DNA of 5,564 nucleotides from SAR202 cluster bacterium (GTDB lineage: Bacteria > Chloroflexota > Dehalococcoidia > SAR202 > CAJWER01), in NCBI GenBank assembly GCA_030740335.1, contig JASLXL010000093.1:1-5564 (forward strand), read 5' to 3'. The position numbers were made by a program, and so were the translations under genes. The notes under the pieces are model-generated. The model searched no databases. It was given only the letters and a program-made list of their open reading frames with translations, and was not told the DNA's origin. Position 1 is the first letter of the stretch; each line of letters starts with the position of its first letter. Below, one piece after another: positions 1 through 5,369 of this stretch.

Positions 1-535
1 TAAAGTCGTCTCGGCGGTCCGAGTCGCTCTTGAGGGTGCTGACATCGATGGTGATCTTGGAGTCTTCTGGGACGACCTCGCCTCCAGCATCGAATGTGAC
101 CATCCCTGTGATGGCATTCGTCACGCCGACGGCGTCGTTCGGCAAGTTCCGCCTTGCGAGTTGCTCTTTCACTCGATATCGTGCCTCAGTTTCAGGACTG
201 AAGGAGATGACAAGACGGTCCCCTTCGCTCCTTGTTCCTGTTGGTAGAAAAGGCGTCGTTGTAGGTGGCACCTCAGTGGGCGTGGGAATAGGTGTGGAAA
301 CCACCGTGGGGATTGGAGTGGTAGGGACTTCGGTTGGACTAGGTTCAGAGGCTGGCGGCTTTGTTGGTATTGACTTAGGAGGTTCCTTCGTAGGCGTAGG
401 CTGAGCTATCGTCTTAGCCACCACTGTGGCCTCAGGGGTCGGGGTATCAGCCGCCTGACTTCCCCCACCACAGGCTACCAGCAGCGACATAAATGCTGCT
501 GGTAGAAGGAATAATATGGTGAGCTTGAGGTTCAT
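1..535 (-). CDS. YceI-domain lipoprotein with Thr/Pro-rich linker, C-terminus cut by window edge
   Basis: This frame is open from an ATG at 535 to the left edge (178 codons, no stop), so the gene is partial at its 3' end. GGAGGT lies 6 nt before the ATG. Residues 1-22 form a lipoprotein signal: Lys4, a hydrophobic core and the lipobox L-V-A-C with Cys22, followed by GGG. Residues 30-100 are a low-complexity linker rich in Thr, Pro, Ser and Glu, which should hold the domain away from the membrane. From about residue 106 the sequence resembles the start of a YceI domain: a strand ending in ARYRVKEQLA, then AITGMVTFDAGGEVVPEDSK, then ITIDVSTLKSDSDRRDDF, which matches the family's pattern of a G-x-V-xFD strand followed by 'sl.t.d..RD'. 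YceI domains are lipocalin-like barrels that bind isoprenoid or other amphiphilic ligands outside the cytoplasm; the ligand here cannot be told. The gene lies 130 nt downstream of ctaE on the same strand, so it may be co-transcribed or have its own promoter. The lipoprotein call is firm; the YceI call rests on about 70 residues. Confidence 0.8.
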   Translation of the reverse strand, partial: MNLKLTILFLLPAAFMSLLVACGGGSQAADTPTPEATVVAKTIAQPTPTKEPPKSIPTKPPASEPSPTEVPTTPIPTVVSTPIPTPTEVPPTTTPFLPTGTRSEGDRLVISFSPETEARYRVKEQLARRNLPNDAVGVTNAITGMVTFDAGGEVVPEDSKITIDVSTLKSDSDRRDDF

Positions 536-665
536 CTCCGGACCTCCAGCCGTACCTACTCCCTCGTAAGGCTCCTAGCCGTTAAATCCCACCCCTCCGC
601 ATCACCAATCGTGCGCAAGCCACCCCGGCAGCATCGAGCCCTGCCCCCAAAACGTGCCGTGGCAC
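536..665 (-). other. ctaE-to-lipoprotein intergenic spacer with small hairpins
   Basis: Reading on the minus strand just after the ctaE stop, there is a 5-bp hairpin (CCTAG/CTAGG, 4-nt loop, 665-678, overlapping the stop). It is followed by a short hairpin, GTGC-CACG-GCAC (654-665), and then G and four T (649-652). This could be a weak terminator or attenuator between the oxidase operon and the lipoprotein gene, but the stems are short. A weak promoter-like pair, TTGGTG (603-608) and TTTAAC (581-586) with a 16-bp spacer, could serve the lipoprotein gene. Neither element is secure. Confidence 0.3.
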
Positions 666-1229
666 CTAGCCTACTAGGTATAGAGTAGGATAGATGAAGA
701 CCCATGCGACGTCAACGAAGTGCCAGTACTTGACGACGCCTTCGACGCCCCAGCTATGGCCCTGTCCAAACCGTTCGGGCTTGCGACCCAGGTATGCGAC
801 AGCTGCGAGCAGAATTATTCCTGTAATCACGTGGAATGCGTGAATTCCTGTGATGGTGAAGAACACAGTTCCGTAGGCGCTGGATGGCGGGAAGTGCTGG
901 AATGCCAGATACCACTCGTAGCCGACTCCGGCGACGAACCCGAGGCCCAGTAGGATGGTCGCCATCAGGTTCAGCCGAAACGTCTTGTGGTCGCCGTGAG
1001 CCGCTGCAGTCTCGGCCCGGTACGCGGTTAGGCTGCTCAGTAGCAGCACAATGGTGATGGCTAGCCCAAGTACCTGGTCAACATCGTCGGCCCGTTCCAT
1101 GCCTCGCAGGTAGAAGCGTGTCGCGATGAGAGTTCCGAAAAGGAACGTCTCGGAGAGGAAGAAGAGCCAGATGCCGATCCGGTTAATGGCCAGCGAGTTG
1201 TGAGTCTGAGGATGGGCGTGAGTGGCCAT
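666..1229 (-). CDS. ctaE: Cytochrome c oxidase subunit III (haem-copper oxidase), short five-helix form
   Basis: A 187-residue membrane protein, the usual length of the bacterial five-helix subunit III, which supports the stability and proton uptake of the subunit I core and holds no metal. Five hydrophobic segments are visible at about residues 17-40, 52-71, 87-106, 119-147 and 165-186. Family hallmarks are the first-helix FLSETFLFG with Glu27, the GIHAFHV segment with His130 and His133, and the C-terminal GVEGVVKYWHFVDVAWVF with Glu163, His170 and Asp173. The ATG at 1229 starts 3 nt after the ctaF stop, and the likely ribosome site GAGG lies within the last codons of ctaF, so translational coupling is likely. 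It is the last oxidase gene of the operon. The soluble N-terminus is short and His-rich (MATHAHPQTH). Confidence 0.95.
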   Translation of the reverse strand: MATHAHPQTHNSLAINRIGIWLFFLSETFLFGTLIATRFYLRGMERADDVDQVLGLAITIVLLLSSLTAYRAETAAAHGDHKTFRLNLMATILLGLGFVAGVGYEWYLAFQHFPPSSAYGTVFFTITGIHAFHVITGIILLAAVAYLGRKPERFGQGHSWGVEGVVKYWHFVDVAWVFIYPTLYLVG

Positions 1230-1232
1230 TGT

Positions 1233-1445
1233 CTACTTTTCCTCGGTCCAGAGGCTCGTGAGGTGCATGAAATAGTCCAGGATCATCCACGTCTTGGCCA
1301 GAGCGATTATGGAGAGGGCCGCAAAAAGCCCGGTGTCCATTGCCACCGCCGCCAAGAACTCGATGGCGGTGAGAGCGACAAGCAGCGCGATGGCTATCGT
1401 CCCCTTTTTCATCCTCTTACTCTGTTCGTCACCGCTCAATGACAT
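1233..1445 (-). CDS. ctaF: Cytochrome c oxidase subunit IV (small two-helix subunit)
   Basis: A 70-residue protein with two hydrophobic segments (about residues 15-36 and 38-58) and the bacterial subunit IV signature: LTAIEFLAA in the first helix, then K51 and DYFMHL (57-62). This small subunit lies against the oxidase core and is thought to help assembly or stability. The longest open frame begins at a GTG at 1460, which has no ribosome site. The ATG at 1445 has GGGAG just before it (short 2-nt spacing), and the residues it adds are ordinary, so I chose it; a start at 1460 would add five residues. It sits between ctaD and ctaE, the usual place for this subunit in CtaC-D-E-F type operons. Confidence 0.88.
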   Translation of the reverse strand: MSLSGDEQSKRMKKGTIAIALLVALTAIEFLAAVAMDTGLFAALSIIALAKTWMILDYFMHLTSLWTEEK

Positions 1446-1500
1446 GTCTCCCTGTTCCACAATGATTTGTCGACATCGCTCTACCTGACCTCGCGAAATC

Positions 1501-3339
1501 TCAGTCCCCGTCGCCTTCTGCCCCCAGTGGCTGTGAGCCGATGTGCCTTGATTTAGGCTCGCCGTAGCCGTAAGGATCCCCTACAACGACCGGAGGTGAT
1601 TTGAAATTCTCCAGTGGTGGTGGCGAGGTCGTTTCCCACTCGAGGGTCCGTGCGCCCCAAGGGTTAGCGGAGGCCACGGGGCCTCGTTTCCACGATGTGA
1701 CCATGTTGTATACGAAGGGTATGAATGAGGCCGCGAGCAGGAACGCTGCCACGCTCACTATCACGTTACCCGTGACCATATCCGCGGGGTAGTCCGCGAT
1801 TCGGCGGTTCATGCCCTGGATTCCGACCCAGAACATGGCGAGGAACGTGACGTTGTACATCACCATCATCCACACGAAGTGGATCCTGCCCAGCCGTTCG
1901 TTGTACATGCGTCCGGTCATCTTTGGGAACCAGTAGTAGATGGCGCCAAAGAGCGCAAAAATCTCACCTCCCACCATCGTGTAGTGGAAGTGGGCCACGA
2001 CGAAATATGTGTCTTGCAGCTGGATGTCGGTGACGACGTCGGCCAAATAGATGCCGGTAAGGCCGCCTATCAGGAAGTTGAAGATTACCCCCAGGGCAAA
2101 AAGCATTGGCGTTTTTAGCAGCAATCTTCCTAGCCAGATGGTCCCTAGCGCCGAAAGGAATATGACACCCGTAGGGATGGAAATGAGCTCTGTGACGACC
2201 ATGAAGGGAATGTGCAGGAAGTCGGCCATGCCGCTGGTAAACAGGTGGTGCGCCCATACGACCGCGCTCAGTCCCACGATGGACAGCAGCGCTCCCACTA
2301 CCAGCTTGTACGCGAAAACGGGCTTTCGTGAGAAGTGGCTAAGAATCTCCAGCTCAATGCCGAAGGCCGGCAGGATCATGATGTAGACGGCCGGGTGCGA
2401 GTAGAACCAGAAGATGTGCTCGTAGAGTAGAGCGTTCCCGCCCTGGTCCGCCATAAAGAAGCCCGTGCCAACTACACGGTCAAGAATCACGGCCAACAGG
2501 CCGAAAAAGACGACCTGGGTGAAGGTCAGGCTTAGTAGAGCGGCGCTGAATATGGACCACACGAAGATCGGGAGGCGTCCCCAGGTCAGGCCCGGCGCCC
2601 TCATGGCGATGATCGTGGTGATGAAATTGAGCCCGCCGAGGATGGACGAAAGTCCAAAGGTGGCGAAGGCAAGGAGGAACAGCAGCTGCCCGTTGGCGTT
2701 GATGACGCTGAGTGGAGGGTAGGCCGTCCAGCCCGAGTCGAACCCGCCGAAGAGTGGGCTGAGAACCAGAAGGAGGGCGACCGGTGGGATGACCCAGAAA
2801 CTGAGGGCGTTGATTCTCGGAAACGCTACGTCCTCTGCTCCGATCATGAGAGGGACGGTGAAGTTGCCCAATCCTCCGATGATGGACGCTACGGCCACCG
2901 CGACCATCATGATCCCGTGGAGGCTCATGATGGTGTTGTAGTTGCTGGCGCTCAAAAAGTTCTCGCCGGCGTCGAGTAGCTCAATTCGCAACAGGATTGA
3001 CAGGATTCCGGCCAGCAGGAATACCACCATCAGCGTTGTAAGGTACTGGATGCCGATGACCTTATGGTCGAGGCTGAATCCAAAGTAGCGTCGCCAGCCA
3101 GGGTCGTCCTGGTCCTTTGGCTCCAGGTCGAGCCACTCCTTGGCCCAGGTGCCCCACACCCCGACCCCCAGCAGCCATCCTATGAGGGCGAACACGTAGC
3201 CGATGGCGACAGCCGGCTCCTCCAATTCACGACCCGTCACCTGCGTGACGGCCAAGGCGATGGCGATGCCGATGCCGAGCCCGATGGCGGCGAGTAGCAG
3301 CCCTCTGGCGATGTACCGTAACCCTGACAGGGCGCCCAT
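1501..3339 (-). CDS. ctaD: Cytochrome c oxidase subunit I, A2-type haem-copper oxidase with extra N-terminal helices
   Basis: Catalytic subunit of a haem-copper oxygen reductase, which reduces O2 to water in the membrane and pumps protons. All six metal-ligand histidines are present: His141 (haem a, SLHGIMM), His315, His364 and His365 (CuB), His450 (haem a3) and His452 (haem a, VAHFHY). The loop FYSHPAVY (312-319) has Tyr-Ser before the His and Ala317 in place of the proton-channel Glu, the mark of the A2 subfamily; Tyr319, the cross-linked tyrosine, is kept. The D-channel entry Asp is present (IGAED, Asp170), as is the Arg pair near the haem propionates (Arg512/513). Two features differ from standard enzymes: Ile393 after PTGV, where the K-channel Lys normally stands, and Gln442 for the Mg-site His in LQDTYFVVAHFHY. 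Residues 7-35 and 43-65 add two hydrophobic helices before the core, which starts near residue 82. An AGGAGG 4 nt before the ATG overlaps the ctaC stop codon. Confidence 0.97.
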   Translation of the reverse strand: MGALSGLRYIARGLLLAAIGLGIGIAIALAVTQVTGRELEEPAVAIGYVFALIGWLLGVGVWGTWAKEWLDLEPKDQDDPGWRRYFGFSLDHKVIGIQYLTTLMVVFLLAGILSILLRIELLDAGENFLSASNYNTIMSLHGIMMVAVAVASIIGGLGNFTVPLMIGAEDVAFPRINALSFWVIPPVALLLVLSPLFGGFDSGWTAYPPLSVINANGQLLFLLAFATFGLSSILGGLNFITTIIAMRAPGLTWGRLPIFVWSIFSAALLSLTFTQVVFFGLLAVILDRVVGTGFFMADQGGNALLYEHIFWFYSHPAVYIMILPAFGIELEILSHFSRKPVFAYKLVVGALLSIVGLSAVVWAHHLFTSGMADFLHIPFMVVTELISIPTGVIFLSALGTIWLGRLLLKTPMLFALGVIFNFLIGGLTGIYLADVVTDIQLQDTYFVVAHFHYTMVGGEIFALFGAIYYWFPKMTGRMYNERLGRIHFVWMMVMYNVTFLAMFWVGIQGMNRRIADYPADMVTGNVIVSVAAFLLAASFIPFVYNMVTSWKRGPVASANPWGARTLEWETTSPPPLENFKSPPVVVGDPYGYGEPKSRHIGSQPLGAEGDGD

Positions 3340-3347
3340 CTATCCTC

Positions 3348-4085
3348 CTATTGAACCGGCGACTGTTGCGCTATCCACTCGTCAAATTCCTCTTTCTCGA
3401 CCACACGAACGGGGATGGACATCTTGGCGTGCCCCAGGCCGCACAGCTCCGCACATTGGACCCTGAAGTTGATGTTGTCGTCGTAGTTGCCGAGCTTGTT
3501 GGGCGTTGCCACGATGGTGGTCTCGATGCCTGGTACGGCGTCGATCTTGATGCGAAATGCGGGGATCCAGAAGGAGTGGATCACGTCACGCGAGTTGATC
3601 TTGAACCGGGTGACGGCGTTGATCGGGAGGACCAGTTCTTTCCTGGCCTTGATCTTTTGTTCCGGATAGATGAGGCTCCAGGCGAATCGCGAGCTCTCGA
3701 TCTGAACCACCAGATCGACGGGCTTGCCGTCGTGCGCACGAATCTCGTTGAGCCCGGTGATCCCGGGGTGGATGATCACTGCGATCGTCAGGGCCGTTGA
3801 GGCCGCGAGCCACGCGACGGCGATCTTATTATTGCCTCGAATCGGTGGACCGTCCTCCCCGCCATCAACGCTCCGGCGAAAGCGGAAGGCACTATAGAGC
3901 AGGAAGGCTACGACCATCGCGAATACCGGCACGGCCAACAGGGTCAGCAGTTTGAACGCGTCGTCGATGAGGGTCGCTTGTTCGGCAGCGGCAATGGGGA
4001 ACGGGTCGTAAGTAAGTACTGCGATGAAGCCTGCAGCTGAAATCAGTATCCACAGCGCCACTGCGATCAGGGCGTGTCTATTCAA
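3348..4085 (-). CDS. ctaC: Cytochrome c oxidase subunit II with CuA site, no fused cytochrome c
   Basis: Accepts electrons from a periplasmic donor at the binuclear CuA centre and passes them to subunit I. Counted from a TTG at 4085 it has 245 residues. A hydrophobic segment at 5-25 is a signal or extra helix. A membrane hairpin follows (about 46-69 and 88-109), then a periplasmic cupredoxin domain (about 120-240). All CuA ligands are visible: His170 (DVIHSFW), Cys211, Glu213, Cys215, His219 and Met222 in the motif CAELCGLGHAKM. Trp136 (SSRFAWSLIYP) is the probable electron-entry tryptophan. The protein ends about 20 residues after the CuA motif, so it lacks the fused C-terminal cytochrome c domain found in caa3 enzymes, and the donor must be separate. 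The longest frame starts at a GTG at 4136 (262 residues), where the ribosome site is poor. The TTG at 4085 has GAGGAG at 7-nt spacing, so I prefer it. First gene of the operon; its stop overlaps the ctaD ribosome site. Confidence 0.95.
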   Translation of the reverse strand: MNRHALIAVALWILISAAGFIAVLTYDPFPIAAAEQATLIDDAFKLLTLLAVPVFAMVVAFLLYSAFRFRRSVDGGEDGPPIRGNNKIAVAWLAASTALTIAVIIHPGITGLNEIRAHDGKPVDLVVQIESSRFAWSLIYPEQKIKARKELVLPINAVTRFKINSRDVIHSFWIPAFRIKIDAVPGIETTIVATPNKLGNYDDNINFRVQCAELCGLGHAKMSIPVRVVEKEEFDEWIAQQSPVQ

Positions 4086-4092
4086 GCCTGCT

Positions 4093-4098
4093 CTCCTC
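4093..4098 (-). promoter_or_regulatory. Ribosome binding site that favours a TTG start for ctaC
   Basis: GAGGAG on the minus strand lies 7 nt before the TTG at 4085-4083. The longer GTG-initiated frame (4136) has only a GGGAAGG directly abutting it. The site therefore decides for the shorter subunit II, which begins with a basic residue and a membrane segment. Confidence 0.6.
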
Positions 4099-4272
4099 GT
4101 GCTCGAAGGGATGTCCACAGGCTGCGGGTGGCGCACCCTTCCCTGTTCTTGTCTTGGCGGAAGGAAGAGGGAGCAAGACGCGTGTCACGACGCCTTTACG
4201 TGCCCTGCAAAGTGGCTACGTTCTGGCAACACGCCTCTCGGATCAGCCTATCCAAGGAGTCTACCCTGCAAC

Positions 4273-4326
4273 AGGTGACGATTCTGTGAAGATTGAGTGG
4301 AAACGTGTGAAGATTCTGTGAAATTT
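4273..4326 (-). promoter_or_regulatory. Array of five ~11-bp direct repeats, probable response-regulator binding site
   Basis: Five head-to-tail units fill 54 nt without gaps. On the plus strand they read AGGTGACGATT (4273-4283), CTGTGAAGATT (4284-4294), GAGTGGAAAC (4295-4304, one base short), GTGTGAAGATT (4305-4315) and CTGTGAAATTT (4316-4326). Toward ctaC the consensus is AATCTTCACAG. The period of one DNA turn and the same-direction units are what OmpR/PhoB-family regulators bind as tandem dimers. The array ends 187 nt before the proposed ctaC start. Two related units recur upstream of the divergent molybdoenzyme gene (5200-5221). The repeat itself is seen directly; the regulator class is inferred. 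Confidence 0.65.
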
Positions 4327-4466
4327 ACACCACGAGCAAATTCGAAGGGTCCTGCCCTCTGGAGGTGTTTCGAGGGCGCGACAATGTGTCGTGGCCGAGT
4401 GAAAAGGTGGGAGAAGCTGCGGTATGCCGGCGAGGTTCGGGGCCTTGCCCGAGCGCGGAATCTGGC

Positions 4467-4499
4467 TGAGTGCGCGGGCGCTTATTGCCCGCGCACTCA
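4467..4499 (-). terminator. Strong GC-rich hairpin after the cupredoxin gene
   Basis: A perfect inverted repeat: TGAGTGCGCGGGC (4467-4479) pairs with GCCCGCGCACTCA (4487-4499) around a 7-nt loop, giving a 13-bp stem. It starts 5 nt after the TAA of the minus-strand cupredoxin gene, the right place for a terminator. No T-tract follows on either strand, so it may be a hairpin-only terminator or a 3'-end mRNA stabiliser. It also separates that gene from the ctaC control region. Confidence 0.7.
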
Positions 4500-4504
4500 A
4501 ATGG

Positions 4505-4894
4505 TTAGGAGCCCTGAGTGACCTCTATCGTGCCGTTCATGCTGGGGTGAATTCTACATGTGTAGGTGAACGAGCCAGAGGTGTCGAATATGAATTCGAA
4601 GATCCCGCCTATGCCCAAATTCCCACTGTCGAAGCCGTCCCCGTCCCGAGCGCCGTTTGTGCCCAGAGTAACCGTGTGGGTGGCCCCGTCGTCGTTGGTC
4701 CAGACAATGCTTGTTCCGACGGCTACGGTCAGGTTTGGAAGGGTGAACTGCTTAATGCTCGCCTCCAGACTAGCCGGAACACTCGGCTCGCCGCCGCAGG
4801 GGATATTGCCACAAGCGGTGTACGTGCCGGTGTTGCCAACCTGGTGTGCATTGATGGCGAATGCGCCAGTACAGGCTATCGAGGGGCGCCTCAA
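4505..4894 (-). CDS. Small blue-copper (amicyanin/plastocyanin-like) protein; 5' end uncertain
   Basis: The last 85 or so residues of this 129-codon frame form a type 1 copper cupredoxin domain: IKQFTLPNLTVAVG (47-60), IVWTNDDGATHTVT (63-76), FDSGNLGIGG (88-97) and FTYTCRIHPSMNGTIEV (109-125). The copper ligands are His73, Cys113, His116 and Met119. The C-x2-H-x2-M spacing matches amicyanin rather than plastocyanin (C-x2-H-x4-M). Such proteins carry single electrons outside the cytoplasm. The N-terminus is odd. The only usable start is a TTG at 4894 with no ribosome site, a stop stands three codons upstream, and there is no signal peptide although the domain should be exported; the first 42 residues hold three Cys (8, 28, 33). 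The true 5' end may lie in another frame upstream through a frameshift, or may be lost. It lies upstream of the oxidase operon on the same strand and is closed by a hairpin, so it is a separate transcript and a candidate donor to CuA. Confidence 0.8.
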   Translation of the reverse strand: MRRPSIACTGAFAINAHQVGNTGTYTACGNIPCGGEPSVPASLEASIKQFTLPNLTVAVGTSIVWTNDDGATHTVTLGTNGARDGDGFDSGNLGIGGIFEFIFDTSGSFTYTCRIHPSMNGTIEVTQGS

Positions 4895-5181
4895 TGGTGG
4901 TCACGGATGTGCCAGCGCCACCGACGAAATTGGTGAGCGCGTTCACGACGCCTGCGAGAGTGTCTCGGAGCAGCTCCAAGGTGCAGGTTGACCGCGTTCT
5001 GTGAACCGCGGCGCAGCCACTGCCGGTGCGGTCCTCGTTTCGCCATGGAGTCGTTAGTGTGAACCACCGGGTCGAGTTGCTTTTGGGCAGCGGATCGCCT
5101 CCGCTCGACCCAGTATGGCACCGTCGGCCCACTTGGTTTGCACGCCCCGATGCGGTGACGAGCACTCTCTAGCTCGATTGC
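4895..5181 (-). other. Uncertain region upstream of the cupredoxin domain; possible frameshifted 5' part
   Basis: No gene is certain here. On the minus strand one frame is open from a GTG at 5165 past the start of the cupredoxin frame to 4770. It shows G/C-rich third codon positions and a plausible protein-like run (LELLRDTLAGVVNALTNFVG, then GAGTSVTTIEAPLDS at about residues 83-97) just before the cupredoxin frame takes over. A second overlapping frame runs from 5208 to 4891. Neither has a signal peptide or a recognisable family. The region is either a decayed or frameshifted beginning of the cupredoxin gene, or non-coding DNA with chance open frames. Confidence 0.3.
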
Positions 5182-5203
5182 GATTGTGCCGCGTATCACA
5201 ATC
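5182..5203 (+). promoter_or_regulatory. CRP/FNR-like palindromic operator
   Basis: A perfect 7-bp inverted repeat, GATTGTG (5182-5188) and CACAATC (5197-5203), around 8 bp. Read as a CRP-superfamily site it is TGTGC-N6-TCACA (5185-5200), nine of ten bases matching the TGTGA-N6-TCACA consensus. It lies about 170 nt before the molybdoenzyme start and abuts the 11-bp direct repeats. A CRP/FNR-family regulator sensing oxygen or nitrogen oxides would suit the downstream gene, but that is inference. Confidence 0.55.
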
Positions 5204-5221
5204 TTCACGGTTCTTTCACGC
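5200..5221 (+). promoter_or_regulatory. Two 11-bp direct repeats related to the ctaC upstream array
   Basis: AATCTTCACGG (5200-5210) followed at once by TTCTTTCACGC (5211-5221). The core TTCACG recurs exactly 11 bp apart. The first unit matches the ctaC-side consensus AATCTTCACAG at 10 of 11 positions, and the orientation relative to the downstream gene is the same. It overlaps the last 4 bases of the palindrome and lies 14 nt before a TTGACA. Confidence 0.5.
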
Positions 5222-5235
5222 CGAGTGCTGGTGTC

Positions 5236-5277
5236 TTGACATCCTGGTCACTCGACGTTGGGTATCGTCAATATATT
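5236..5277 (+). promoter_or_regulatory. Promoter-like elements for the molybdoenzyme gene
   Basis: TTGACA at 5236-5241 is a consensus -35 hexamer. The possible -10 elements are TATCGT (5263-5268, 21-bp spacing, too long) and TATATT (5272-5277, five of six bases, but no -35 at 16-18 bp before it). Imperfect spacing beside upstream operators is compatible with an activated promoter. The exact start point is not decided by the sequence. Confidence 0.35.
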
Positions 5278-5286
5278 ACCCGACTA

Positions 5287-5326
5287 GGTCGCGGGCAGTC
5301 GTCCAGGGTGACGGGGACCCGCGACC
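5287..5326 (+). repeat. Inverted repeat in the leader of the molybdoenzyme gene
   Basis: GGTCGCGGG (5287-5295) and CCCGCGACC (5318-5326) form a perfect 9-bp stem around 22 nt; GTCC (5301-5304) and GGAC (5315-5318) could extend it inside. It lies between the promoter-like elements and the ribosome site, 43 nt before the ATG, so it may fold in the 5' untranslated RNA or serve as a spaced operator. No T-tract follows. Confidence 0.45.
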
Positions 5327-5369
5327 GACTGCGTATCTGCTTGAGCGAACCAACAGGAGGTTTTCACGT

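Larger units (their letters stand above)
4086..4466 (-). other. Gene-free upstream region of the ctaC operon
   Basis: No convincing gene was found in this stretch of about 380 nt; the open frames here are short, lack ribosome sites and resemble no family. It should contain the promoter of the oxidase operon. Immediately after the direct-repeat array (4273-4326) the minus strand reads TTGCAG (4266-4271), a possible -35. No good -10 stands at the normal distance, so an activator-dependent promoter is possible but unproven. Confidence 0.5.

Noticed and set aside
30..404. A Gly/Val-rich plus-strand frame of 124 codons
   Set aside because: It is the reverse image of the Thr/Pro-rich linker of the lipoprotein; Thr and Pro codons read as Gly and Val on the other strand.
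581..608. Promoter for the YceI lipoprotein (TTGGTG and TTTAAC, 16-bp spacing)
   Set aside because: Both hexamers match the consensus poorly, so it is only mentioned in the spacer entry.
1964..2257. A 97-codon minus-strand frame inside ctaD
   Set aside because: It lies wholly within the catalytic subunit in another frame and is basic and low in complexity; a shadow.
4273..4326. CRISPR array
   Set aside because: The units are only 11 bp and gapless with no spacers; an operator array fits better.
4261..4500. A 79-codon minus-strand frame between the cupredoxin gene and ctaC
   Set aside because: It runs through the terminator hairpin and the repeat array, has no ribosome site and resembles no protein family.
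4424..4936. A 170-codon plus-strand open frame opposite the cupredoxin gene
   Set aside because: It is antisense to a domain with all copper ligands, has no recognisable motif, and is explained by the GC-rich codons of the real gene.
5287..5331. H-type pseudoknot in the molybdoenzyme leader
   Set aside because: Both connecting loops would have zero length across a 9-bp stem, which is sterically not feasible; only alternative pairing remains possible.
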